This document shows, piece by piece, positions 18,445 through 28,537 of a DNA stretch of 30,933 nucleotides. Each line of letters opens with the position of its first letter. Positions within the stretch are counted from its first letter, which is position 1. A model generated the notes under the pieces. The model had not been told where the DNA came from, did not search any database, and was given only the letters and a program-made list of their open reading frames with translations. This DNA comes from Entophlyctis helioformis (taxonomy: Eukaryota > Chytridiomycota > Chytridiomycetes > Chytridiales > Chytriomycetaceae), in NCBI GenBank assembly GCA_025526915.1, contig JAHLKH010000250.1, forward strand, positions 1 through 30,933, given 5' to 3'. A program made the translations under genes and the position numbers.

Positions 18445-21137
18445 CTAGGACTTGAGGTCCGACAGGATCGACCCGACGACCTTGCTGTAGCGCGGCTCGA
18501 CCACCAGCGCCGTGAGATCCGCCTCAAACGGCCCAAAGAAGACGGCATTGTCCGGGTGCCGAGCAATGTTGCGCAAGATGAGCAGTGCACACAGCGGGAT
18601 GCCGCGGAGGTCTTCCGCCGGGTCAGGATAAATGTGCGGTGGCACAGCAGCAGCAGCAGCGCTCGTTGCCGCCCCCTTTGCCTCGGCCTCAGCAGCAGGT
18701 GTCGTGGCACCCACACCCGCAGTCGCACCCGCAGTTGCAGCCGATACATGCGTCCATAGATGGCGGGCAAGGTGCTGGACCGACGGAGCTGGCCGGTCCA
18801 CCGTGTACCGCGTGCACTGCTTCCATTCACAGACGAGCGCCGACGTGTCGTGGTCGCGCAGGACATGGGCCACCACGCCTGTAGACGTCGTGGCCGCATT
18901 GCACGTCCCGCGCATCCACGCACAGACCATCGGCGTCTGGGCAGCGGCGGCGGCGGACGATGCGGCTGCTGCCGTGGACGACGGCGTCACCTGGCCGGCG
19001 TCAACCTCTTCTTCCGTGTCGTGCATCTCCACGTCGGCTGCTGCTGCCGTGTCGGCGGCCGATGGTGCCAGATTCGCAAAGCATGGGAGCAGCGAGGCCT
19101 CCGAGTCGGCACGTGGCCGCACGCCCTGGATCATGGTCGGCAGGAACGACGCTTTGGAGCCGTAGACGCTCTGGATGAGCTTGGTGAGCTCGCGCGGCGT
19201 GATGGCTTTGAGGCCCGCCGCCTTACAGTAACGCTCATACTCGCCCAAGAGAGCCGATGACGAGATGGCGTACTTGGCATCGGCTTCGAGGATGCCTTGG
19301 AGCCTGCGCGGGGGCCGAGACCGAGTAGGATGTGTGAGCGTGCCGAGAAACAGAGTCCAGACCAAAGCAGACTTACCAGATGGCCGCTTGAAAGTGGTCG
19401 ACGGCATGCGACGCGAGGTACGACGGTGGCCGCTGTGGCGCAGGCGGCGGCGCCAGGGTCGGCGGCGGGCCGGGCGGTCTGTTGGCAATGAGCGCATGAT
19501 CGGCGCCGTGGTTGTGCCACTTGACAAACTTGAGAAGCAGACGGATGACATTGAAGCGCACGCACTGGGTGATGCGGAGCCCCGAGTCCGGGCTTGTGCT
19601 TGTGAACAGATAGAGAAACTCCATCACGCCGACAAGGATCTCTTCGTCTGGAACAAGGAGCAGCTGGATGAGGCGCTGGATCGTGGACGTGTCAATGGCG
19701 AGAATGACGCGCTCGTTGGTCTCGTTGGACGCCAGACGGATGAGCGAGCGGAGAGACCCAATGACGCGGCTGCGGTCGCTCTCAAAGATCATTTTCTTGA
19801 GACATGCGAGGTAAAAGTCGCTGGGGCCGCGCAGAACGAGATGGGCAGCAAGGTTCTCGTAAATGTCGAGAGCGTACTGCTTGATCTCGACAAAGTTGGT
19901 CGTGGCAGGCAGCGCAACGGCCTTGGCAAGCAGCGTCACCAGCGCCGAGTCTTTGCTCATGTGTGCGGCATTGTCTGCCATGAACGACAGGTTGCGGAAG
20001 ATATGGAGAGCCTGGTGCACGCGCTCAAGCAGGATGGCCGACTCTGTGTTGGCAAAGAACGGCACGTCGCAGAGAGACTTGAGATTCAGCATGTGTGGGA
20101 TGGATCTCTTCTTGCCGCGGTGCTGCAGCGGCTCGTGCTGCTCCAGCTGGGTGCGTTGGTCGCTGTTGGCCGATACCTCCCATCCCAGCGCGCCATTGTC
20201 CATGTCGGGCTCGTGCATCAGCGTCGTCTCAAAGTCGAGCGGCGATGTGTTGAGAATCAGACTGCCAAACAGCGGCTGCATGTGCTCGATCAGCACCTCG
20301 GCAAGACCAGGAAGGATGCCGATCTGGAAGTTGAAGTCGTACGTGATCTTGATGAGCTTGTTGAAGGCCCAGTCGATCTCGTTGGGCAGCTGTGAGCGAA
20401 GAGCGAGCGTCAGACGGTTGTGCCATCCACCTTGCAGATACCGAGCTGTCATGGGGCAACGGGATTAGAAAATAGTCCTGCCGGTATGGCCAAAGTAGCC
20501 CAAGGGCATGTGCCATGAGGAGATGCGCTCACCGTCGTTGCCGTCGTCTGGGTTCGTCTTGAGTGACGAAGCATCGCGCTGCTGGTTCATTTGCGCCAGC
20601 TGCCGCTGCTGGAGCATCTGCTGCTGTTGCTGCTGCTGCTGTTGCAAGAGCAGATGCTGCTGCATTCTCTGCTGCTGCTGCAACTGGAACTGCAGCTGTG
20701 GCGACGGATAGATGGGCGTCGAGGCGTCGGCTCTGGAGCGCTTGTTTCGCGGCGTGTTGCCTGTTGGACAAAGGGTCAGATCCATGCCAGTCGTCGCCGG
20801 ATCGGTCGCAAGCGGCCGGTCCTTGCGAGATGGCAGCCAACAGCGATCAACGGCGATCAACGGCATGCACGTACCCGCCGAGCCGTCCTGGCGGCCAAGC
20901 AGCGGCAGGATCGTCGCGCTTGTGATGGGCTGGCCCGTGTGCAGCAGCTCGTAGACGAGCAGGTTCTTTTGGTAGACCTGCTTGAAGATGAATGCGCTGT
21001 TGGTGCAGGTCGGAGGCAGGTCAAAGGGGATGCCGATGCGACGCCAGCCGCCGCGGTCGCGAGTGACCTGTGCGACCACGACAGTCCAAGAGGTGAGCAT
21101 GTAGACGCAAGCACAGACGCAGGCACAGGCACAGACA

Positions 21138-21181
<44 letters not shown>

Positions 21182-21553
21182 CCGCTTCGTAGCCGCCAGC
21201 CTGCATGACGAGCCGGTATATCTTGAGCAGGTCGAGCTTCTTGCCGCCGAGAACGGGCTCGGTCTGGAGCGTTGTGCTGCAGACGGCGAGCGGCGGCAGA
21301 TGCAAGGCGGCGGCCAGGCAGCGCAGGCAGCGCAGGCAGCATGTCAGCATTCCAGAACAGCGACCACAGCATCGGCAGCATCGACAGCATCAACGTGCCC
21401 TTGGTTGCGGTGCAGCTCGTCCAGCTCGCGGATAAAGGCGGCGCTGGTCATGGGCGCCGTGCGCTGCAGCTCGCTCTCGAGGGCACGCTGCAGGTCGGAG
21501 GCGCCCGGCGCTGCAGCGACCCCCGCCGCCGGAGCCGGCAGCGTTGTGAACAT
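18445..21553 (-). CDS. ARID2/RSC9-type chromatin-remodelling subunit
   Basis: Exons on the minus strand: 21553-21399, 21276-21183, 21067-20875, 20760-20533, 20445-19377 and 19303-18445 (865 aa). An ARID DNA-binding domain spans about residues 38-120: FIRELDELHRNQG, then LGGKKLDLLKIYRLV, GGY and a GGWRRIGIPFDLP segment ending in FKQVYQKNLLVYE. Next come a Gln-rich stretch (about 165-205), an armadillo-like helical region opening with LPNEIDWAFNKL, and an RFX-like segment (GEYERYCKAAGLKAITPREL). Two C2H2-like fingers lie around residues 707-765 (CAWMRGTC...HVLRDH and CEWKQC...HLARHLWTH), and the last segment contains LCALLILRNIARHP. The same order occurs in animal ARID2, and RSC9 is the yeast relative, so the protein should target a PBAF/RSC-type SWI/SNF complex. 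Exon 1 seems to use a GC donor. The start lies 47 bp past the SEN15-like stop. Confidence 0.82.
20597..20706 (-). repeat. CAG/CAA-rich tract coding for polyglutamine
   Basis: On the minus strand this stretch of exon 4 of the ARID2/RSC9 gene encodes an almost pure Gln run broken by Leu, Met, Arg and His. CAG and CAA codons are mixed, so length change by slippage should be limited. Confidence 0.85.
21138..21182. repeat. ACGCAG hexamer array at an intron donor
   Basis: About seven copies of ACGCAG (CTGCGT on the minus strand) fill the 5' part of ARID2/RSC9 intron 2 (21182-21068) and run directly into its GTGCGT donor. Confidence 0.9.
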
Positions 21554-21600
21554 GGCGAGATTGTCAACGCAAGGCAGACACGTTTGTATTTGTTTGCCGT

Positions 21601-22508
21601 TCAAGGGGCCGTGGCCGGACAGGCAGCAAGCGAGGGCGACACGGCGTAGTACACGACCGAGCCGTCGGTGGCCACGAGGCCCAGCACGACCGGGCTGCCC
21701 TCGCACACAGACACACACACACGTACACACGCAGATGTAGTCGCACACACGCGGATGTAGTCGCACAGACACGCACAGACGCGTGCTTGTCAGCCGTGCA
21801 TCGGCGGTCGGCGCTGGTCCTGCGGCAGCCCACTCACATGCGATCGTCTGGCCTGCCCTCTGCAGCAAGAACGCCTTGGATGCGCGCCGCCATGCTGTCC
21901 ACGCCGCGCCGTCCCGCAAGGCAAGGCAAGGCATGACATTGCATGGCATGGCATCGTGGCTGCAGTCAGCATGGCAGTCTCGGGCAGACGCCTTCCTTAC
22001 AGGCAGGCACATGCACAGACGCGTGTCTTTCAGCCCGCCAGCCCGCCAGCCCGCCCGCTTCGTGTGCACGCACCTGCCAAGCGTCCACCGTGCATGCAGC
22101 GGCATGGGAATCACAATCTGCTGGATCTGCAGAGCGGCGCATGTGAGCAGTCCATGTGTATGTGTATGTGTATGTGTATGTGCACCTCTTCCATCTGTGC
22201 ATCTCGTCCATCTGCGTGCACGCCGGCCAGTCGCTCGCTCGCCCGCCCGCTCGCTCACCTGCTGCGTGTCTGGCTCGGGCTTGGCCACGACAATGTAGCG
22301 CTCGCCGGGCGAGTCTGGCCGAGTGCTTTTCACAACCACATGCGGCCGGTAGTGCGCTGCCCACGCCGTCAGCCACTGCAGCGCATTCCCGCTGTTCTAC
22401 TCCAGGAGCAGACAGGCGGCTCCAGTAACAGACAGGCGCCTCGACGGCAGACGCAAGCGCACACGCACCCAGCCGCAGGTGGTCCGCCACGACTTGGGCC
22501 AGCGGCAT
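21601..22508 (-). CDS. SEN15: tRNA-splicing endonuclease subunit SEN15-like protein, five short exons
   Basis: Minus-strand exons: 22508-22465 (first donor uncertain), 22391-22259, 22126-22074, 21894-21838 and 21694-21601, about 126 aa. The last three junctions keep frame across GT-AG introns of 132, 179 and 143 nt. The product has a helix with WLTAWAAHYRPHVVVK, a strand IVVAKP, then QQIVIPMP, a helix ARIQGVLAAEGRPDD and a final PVVLGLVATDGSVVYYAVSP. The order matches SEN15: a V-x-V strand after a Trp-containing helix, a proline-linked strand, an R-I helix and a C-terminal LAIV-x-x-D-(S/T)-x-VYY. SEN15 is the small structural partner of SEN34 in the complex that cuts pre-tRNA introns; length agrees with yeast SEN15 (128 aa). 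Exon 1 is least sure: a GTGCGT donor 4 nt earlier breaks the frame, while GTGTGC at 22464 keeps it. The start codon is 72 bp from the divergent uL1m gene. Confidence 0.6.
21703..21738. repeat. CA-rich microsatellite in a SEN15-like intron
   Basis: A near-continuous CA tract occupies the middle of the 143-nt intron 21837-21695. It is followed by a duplicated GATGTAGTCGCACA unit (about 21734-21770). Confidence 0.85.
22154..22182. repeat. GTATGT hexamer microsatellite in a SEN15-like intron
   Basis: Four to five GTATGT units on the plus strand lie inside the intron 22258-22127. Confidence 0.85.
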
Positions 22509-22580
22509 CACCGCGCGGGTCTTTGCTGATCAATCGCCAACCCCGACGGCCGCTGCTGCAGACCGCCACGACAGCCCACG
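22509..22580. promoter_or_regulatory. 72-bp bidirectional start region between the SEN15-like gene and uL1m
   Basis: The minus-strand ATG at 22508 and the plus-strand ATG at 22581 face away from each other with only 72 bp between them. Unless the first exons are longer than drawn, both 5' leaders and core promoters must share or overlap this stretch. No TATA box is visible. Confidence 0.45.
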
Positions 22581-24240
22581 ATGCACCGAGCGTTTTCTCC
22601 CGCTGCTGCCGCCGTCGCGGCCAAGGCGGCGGCACGGTCGCCGGCTCTTGCTGCGGCCGCCGCTACCTCCGCTGGCTCGGCGCTCGCTGCCAGAGCGTCC
22701 GCTGTCTGCGCCGCCCCCTCCTGCCTCGCTCGGTGCGTCCTCGCTGCTGCTGCTGCTGCTGCCTCGCTCGCCCTCTGGATTCTGCACCAGCAACTGACCC
22801 GGCCGTTCATGCGCATGCTGCTGGCCGTCATGCTGCTGGCCTTGGCATGGCTTGCTGGACATGCCGCTCGGCAGCCGGTCTCTCTGGTCAATGCTTCTCG
22901 CTGCTACGACAAGCGGCGCTACAAGCTCGAAAAGAAGCGTCTGCGTGAGAAGCTCAACCAGGACGACATTCAGTTCGACCACGCCTTTTCCGTCTTCAAG
23001 GTGCGCCTGCTGCTGCTGCTGCCGCTGCTGCTGCTTGTGCACTTGCTGTCCGTGTGCACTTGCTGTGCGTGCCACCGGCCGCCTGCCATGGATCCGCCGT
23101 CCAGCTGACATGCGGTCGATCGCAATGCACCTGCAGTCGTACACGCTTGGACAGGATCTGGATGTTCTGGCGCATGTCAAGGTGCCCGCTACCGATGCAA
23201 ACAGCAAGCCCATTCGCGGCGAAGTGACTCTGCCGCACCAAGTTGGCCAGGTCACAAAGTCCCGTGTCCTCGTCTTTGCCACGGTCCGTTGGTTGATCGT
23301 CTCGTGCACAGCATGTGTGCCGGCTGCCGTCTGCTCAGAGACGACGATGCTCAACTCCACGTCCTTTGTGACCTTGCTGACAGGGAGAGCACGCGGACGA
23401 GGCCAAGCGTCTCGGTGCAGACATTGTTGGTGGCGACGAGCTCATCCAGCTTGTAAGTGGCACGCTCCCGCATTTTTACAAGGCATTCCGGCTTTATTGG
23501 CACTGATTGGCACGGATGGACGCACTGCTGGCTCGATGGCAGATCTTGGACGACAAGATCACATTTGACAGATGCCTGTCCACAAAAGCCATGTTCCCCA
23601 AGGTCATCAAGATTGCCAGAAAGCTGGGTCCCAAGGGCCTCATGCCCAGTCCTGCAAAGGGTGCGATGGATGGATAGATGGATGGATGGCCGCTGTGCAT
23701 TGGCCATGCCTGATGTCTGCCGCGTCCCATTTGGCGCAATGGCTGACTAGACCCAACTGGCTCACCTTGGCAGGCACCGTCTCTGATGACCTCAAGGCCA
23801 TGATGTCGTCACTGCAGGCTAGCACCAAGTTTGAGCCCGATGCGGATGGCCTCATCACCATGAACGTTGGAAAGGCCCAATGGAAGGATGCCGATGTCGA
23901 GGGTGAGTGGCGTGCGCGGCTTGGAATGCGCGACCAGAGTGGGATCTGACTGTGCACCGTGGTGGTTGCCAACCAGCCAACATCAAGGCATTTGTCAATG
24001 CCATTGTGAAGGTCAAGCCAAGCAAGCAGGATGGTAAGCCTCTCAAGCAGTGCCTTGGGCCGCCTGATCTGCACACACGGCACGCGCTGACCCTGCCATC
24101 CAGCATCGCGGTTCATTGAGGCTGTGAGCATCTCGGCCCCCAACACGATCGGCTTGAAGCTGCCCAACAAGCGCTTTGTGCCCAAGCCACCGCGCGTCGT
24201 CAACGAGGTCGACGCATTGCTCGCCACCTACGGCCTTTGA
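22581..24240 (+). CDS. MRPL1: Mitochondrial large-subunit ribosomal protein uL1m
   Basis: Seven exons: 22581-23000, 23137-23283, 23384-23452, 23543-23660, 23774-23902, 23977-24033 and 24104-24240 (358 aa); every join keeps frame. The bacterial/organellar L1 signature is clear: RGEVTLPHQVG, AKRLGADIVGGDELI, KLGPKGLMPSPAKGTV, then NVGKAQWKDADVEANIKAFVNAI and a C-terminal SISAPNTIGLKLP. L1 binds 23S-type rRNA to form the mobile L1 stalk that helps release tRNA. The N-terminus is Ala/Arg-rich and fits a mitochondrial presequence, followed by a strongly hydrophobic stretch (about residues 53-95) and then KRRYKLEKKRLREKL, which begins the usual conserved part. The hydrophobic stretch is odd for a matrix ribosomal protein and could be an unrecognised intron. 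An AATAAA follows at 24297. Confidence 0.88.
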
Positions 24241-24296
24241 GTGTCTGGCTGTGCGTCTGGCTGTGCGTCTGGCTGGACCGGTTGGGCCGGCTGGTC

Positions 24297-24302
24297 AATA
24301 AA
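24297..24302 (+). terminator. Polyadenylation signal of uL1m
   Basis: AATAAA is 57 bp past the stop codon at 24240, after repeated GTCTGGCTGTGC units (24242-24275). A T-rich stretch follows. Confidence 0.55.
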
Positions 24303-24387
24303 GGCGTTTTATTGTTCACTGTGCGGTTCGCCCGCATCTGACTGAACGCGTTCGTGGCAACAACCGCCGCCACCTCGTCGCCGAGCC

Positions 24388-27300
24388 ATGTCGCCGCTGT
24401 GGGTCCATGCACATCGCAGCGCGGACCAGGAGCCGCCGCCGCTGCGGCGCTGGTCGCTGGCTGCCCACCCGTCGCTGCCACGCACCAGACGCAATCTCGA
24501 GCCGTCCCAGACCCGCCACCTGCGAGCCCTCGTCCGCCAGTCGCTGCTGCAGGCGTACATCTCGCCGCCCGAGCCGTGGCTGCAGACGCTGACCGACGTG
24601 AGCCTGCAGGTGGCACAGGACGTCCCGTACATGCTGTCGCTGGTCGCCGCCGGCAGCCTGCCAACAGCATCCGCCACCACCACTGCCGCCACCGCCGCCA
24701 GTCTTGCCGCCAACGCACCAACAGCACCAACAGCACCAGACAGACGAGCACAGTCGCGGCATGCCGTTCGGGTCGTGGCGCAGCCTGGCGGCCTTCCAGG
24801 CGACTCGGGCTATCTGCCGCCTGCCGACACTGGCGGCGCAGGAGCAGCAGCAACAGCAGCAGCCTTGGACGGCCTCGACTCGTGCGGGCAGATCATCCTG
24901 CGTGGCGATGAGCGAGATCTGGCCAAAGTGACGGCCATTGCCGAGCTCGCCGTCTTTGCAGCCTGCCATCTCAAGCTTGAACTGGCGCTGTTCAGAGACA
25001 GCCGCGTGCTCCATGAGCCACACGCTGTCTGGCAGGATCTGTCGCCGGCCAGTGGCAGACACCAGCCGTCGACAGCGTCGCCTGCAGAAATGCCGCCGGC
25101 ATCGCCATCATCTGCCTTGTCCAAGTGGGCACGGTCCAAGAGCTGGCTGTCGTGGCTCTGGGCTGCCGACCACCGCCAACACGAGCGGCAGTCTTTGCTG
25201 TTGGACGCGGACGCGGACGCGGCTGGAAATCCCGGGCATTCCACGCGAGCAGATGCGCAGTCGCAGGACATGCCGGGCGGGACTGTTGACGGGCAGAGCG
25301 CAAACGTCTTTGATCGAGCCATCAGGCAGGCCGATGGTGCGATTCTGAGCGTCTCACCCTTTGTCAAGTTCCCGCCTCCGTTCCTGTTGCTCAAGCTGCG
25401 TGATCAAGAAGCGCAGCACAGTGCTTCTCACGCTCAGCCTGCCATGAGCCGCTCTTCTCTCGACTCAAGATCGCTGTCTGCACGGTCAACAGCCAATGCG
25501 CCATCTCCGGCAGAAACGCGGGAGCATCGCGCAAGGACATCTGTCGACTTTTCGGCATCAAAGGTCGCCAGCCCCTTGGCCAGCCCCTTGGCCAGTCCCG
25601 CCTCCCGTGACCACCCGAAACCAAGACGCACTGCATCTGCAGATGCCTTGCAGTCGCGCTCCAGCCGTTCAAGCCGCATCTCGGCAGACTCCAAAGCAGG
25701 TCTCGGATACCTCATCAAGAACAACAACAGCTTGAGCGGTGTCAAGCGCCACCAAAGCATCTCTCTCGCGTTCTCGTACATGCCAGCGGGCGGCCAGTCT
25801 TCCAAGATTCCCTGCTACCCGCCTGAGCTTGTAACCATTCGATACTACGAGCAGGACGAAGAAGGCGTCCAGGACCGCACACTGGGCGGATACATTGAGT
25901 TTTTGTGCTCTAATGCGCCAAACGAGTGCTTCAATCCCAACTGCGGCCACCGCATGGGCAGCCACGATATTGCGTACAACCACAACAGCTGCTGCATCAC
26001 CGTTCGAACCGAGCAGTCCCCATCACCAGCAGAGCCAGATCGTCCCGCTTTGCTCGCTGACCACGAGCCGTGCAGCGATACCGACGACTGCATCCAGATG
26101 TGGACGTCGTGCACGGCGTGTGGCGCTGCATCTGAAAAACTGCCCATGTCCATCGCCACTTGGCACTACTCGTTTGGAAAGTACATGGAGATGCTGCTGT
26201 ACCACCCATCTCTCTTCCCAGCAGACCTTTGTCCACACGCGCCAACATCACGGTCGCTTGTCGAACACCATTTCCAGCTCGGCTCGTACACGGTCACGTT
26301 CGCATTCACGCTCACCATCTTGTACGAGCTGTGCATTCCGCATTTCAAGGTCGATCCCGACTTTTCGGTTAGGTCGCTCATGGTTGGGTCAATGCCTCTG
26401 TCAACAGCCATACCGCCAAGTCGCGACCAGTTGCTAGGCGTCCGTTCCGATGTATCGGCATTCTACCAGTCCCTCAACACGTATGCCGCCCATCTCGCTG
26501 TCTTGATCAAATCCGCGCCAGCGCCAAAGTCGTCACTTTCGCTACAGAGCCTGCCTCTGTTTTCGCCGTCGCAGTCGTCTCTGAGCGGCGGTGGCGGCGG
26601 ACGCGGGACCGACGACCGACTGGATGAGCTGCTGTCCGACATGCAGCACACATTCCAAGACGAGGAGCAGCAGCTTGTGGACTCCATCGCGGTTGCATTG
26701 GATCTCAACCACTGGCGACGGCGGTGTCTTGACCAGATGCGCGACCGCATCAAGAGCGTCGAGACGCTGCACAAAGAGTACTTTGGTTTGTACCCGCTGA
26801 GTCGGAGCTGGGCGTTGCCTGAATATTCAAAGCAAGTGCAGGCATCTTGGTGAGGGCTGGATGTATGGGCTGGCACTGACATGCGACAACAGCAATCCGC
26901 TGCTGCACATCATTCCATCATCGTCCGTTGTGGTGCGAGAAGATGAGCCGGGATCCATCATTGCATTCACGCTCAGGTGCGGCGTGTTGTTGTTCTCATG
27001 GCGGCACACAGCTGCATGTATACGGCACTGACACGACTCGCTGGCTGGCTGGCTGGTTGGCCGGCTGGTGGTGCGCCGAGCAGTTCAAGGCCATTTATCG
27101 AGTTTATGGCGCGCTCTGCCAAGCAGCAAGACACGCTTTCACTGTCTGGTCAAGAGACGCAACCAAGATCTGCCGACGACCAGCAGCCATGGACTTCTCT
27201 TGGTAGTGAGTTCAAGTACCGCATCAAGTGGAGCAGTCACCATGCACCCAGCGAGTCACGCGTTTCGTCAAGTCAGCATGTCCAGTACCGTGAGTCGGGT

Positions 27301-28486
27301 TCGACATGCACGTTGATGCACTGCTGAAGAATGATGTGTTGGCTCACATGCAGACGATGATGAACGTGCCGAAACAGAGTTTGCTGATGCACGCACAAGC
27401 TTCTCGTGCACGGTGTATTTCGCCAAAGAATTCCACGAGCTGCGACGGATGTGCGGCATGGGCGAGCAGTTTGTTTGGTCGCTGGCGCGGTCGTCTGGCT
27501 GGAATGCGTCCGGTGGCAAATCCAAGGCGTCGTTTTTCAAGACCAAAGGTCTGACGCTTGTTTTCGACTTGGAATGCATCGAAGGGGTGGCACGATGGCT
27601 ACTGACAGTCAGCACCGCAACAGACGACAGATTCATCATGAAGGAACTCGCGTCCAAATGGACAGTCGACGAAAAAGACGCACTGTTCCAGTTTGCTCCC
27701 CTGTACTTTGAGTATGTGCGCGGCACAGACAAGCAGCCGTCGATCCTGGCCAAGATTCTTGGGTTCTTTACGATCAAGAAAAAGAACCTTGCCACGGGAC
27801 AGAGCGTCGTGCTGGATGTGCTGGTGATGGAGCATCTGTTTGCGGGCATGACCGTAACCCGCAAGTTTGATCTCAAGGGCGTGCCCGACCGCCACGTCAA
27901 GACCAAGGGCAAGAGTCTGCAGCCTGGCGATGAGGATGACGGACGCGTCATGTGGGATGGCGACTGGAATGCCGGTGCGTGGCCGTGCCCTGTTGGTGTG
28001 CAGGCAAGGGATGGCGCACTGACGCGTTGCTGTAGGACTGTATAAGCAGCTGTTTCGTCTCCATGCGCATTCCAAGCACATCCTTATGGAGTCAGTCACC
28101 AACGATGCGCGGTTTCTGGCCAAAGCCAACATCATGGACTACTCGCTTCTCGTTGGTGTCAATGACGCAAAGAAGGAGCTCATTGTCGGTATTGTCGGTG
28201 AGTCTCTTTGCATCTCCATAGAGCTATGCATTCAACTGATCATGGCATGGCATCGCATGGCATCGCAGACTACATTGGACCGTTTACATGGTTCAAGCAG
28301 CTGGAGACGCAGGGCAAATCAACGCTGCAGTCGACGCTGTTGCGCTCAAGCAAAGAGGTGACCGTGCTGCCGCCAGCCAAGTACCGCGACCGCTTCTGCA
28401 AGGCCATGGAGCAGAATTTCCTGATGGTGCCCGACAAGTGGCTTGATGTGCCCCTCCCACGCACGAGCCTTCCTCCTGTTGTATAA
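24388..28486 (+). CDS. FAB1: FAB1/PIKfyve-type phosphatidylinositol 3-phosphate 5-kinase, lacking FYVE and most of the CCT domain
   Basis: Exons: 24388-26849, 26893-26976, 27084-27289, 27354-27548, 27624-27974, 28036-28197 and 28269-28486 (1225 aa); introns are 43-107 nt. Residues 45-80 (LRALVRQSLLQ...) and a segment around 170-210 (CGQIILRGDERDLAKV, then AACHLKLELALF) match the flanks of the TCP1-like CCT domain, with only low-complexity sequence between. The conserved Cys-rich domain is about 457-658 (CSNAPNECFNPNCGH; CTACG). Exon 2 has VVVREDEPGSIIAFTL. The kinase core shows GGKSKASFFKTKDDRFIMKEL, FDLKG, MDYSLLVG, a GIVDYIGPFTW segment and FLMVPDKW. FAB1 makes PI(3,5)P2 on endosomes and vacuoles. 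A FYVE domain, the usual PI3P anchor, is absent; some plant FAB1 forms also lack it. Usual family length is about 2,000 aa. Confidence 0.85.
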
Positions 28487-28537
28487 AAACGTTGATTGCT
28501 GGCTGGTTCCCGGTTTAACGTTTTTGTCATCATCAAC

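Noticed and set aside
21938..22511. Long minus-strand frames across the SEN15-like region
   Set aside because: They read through introns full of GT/CA repeats; only the short spliced pieces match the family.
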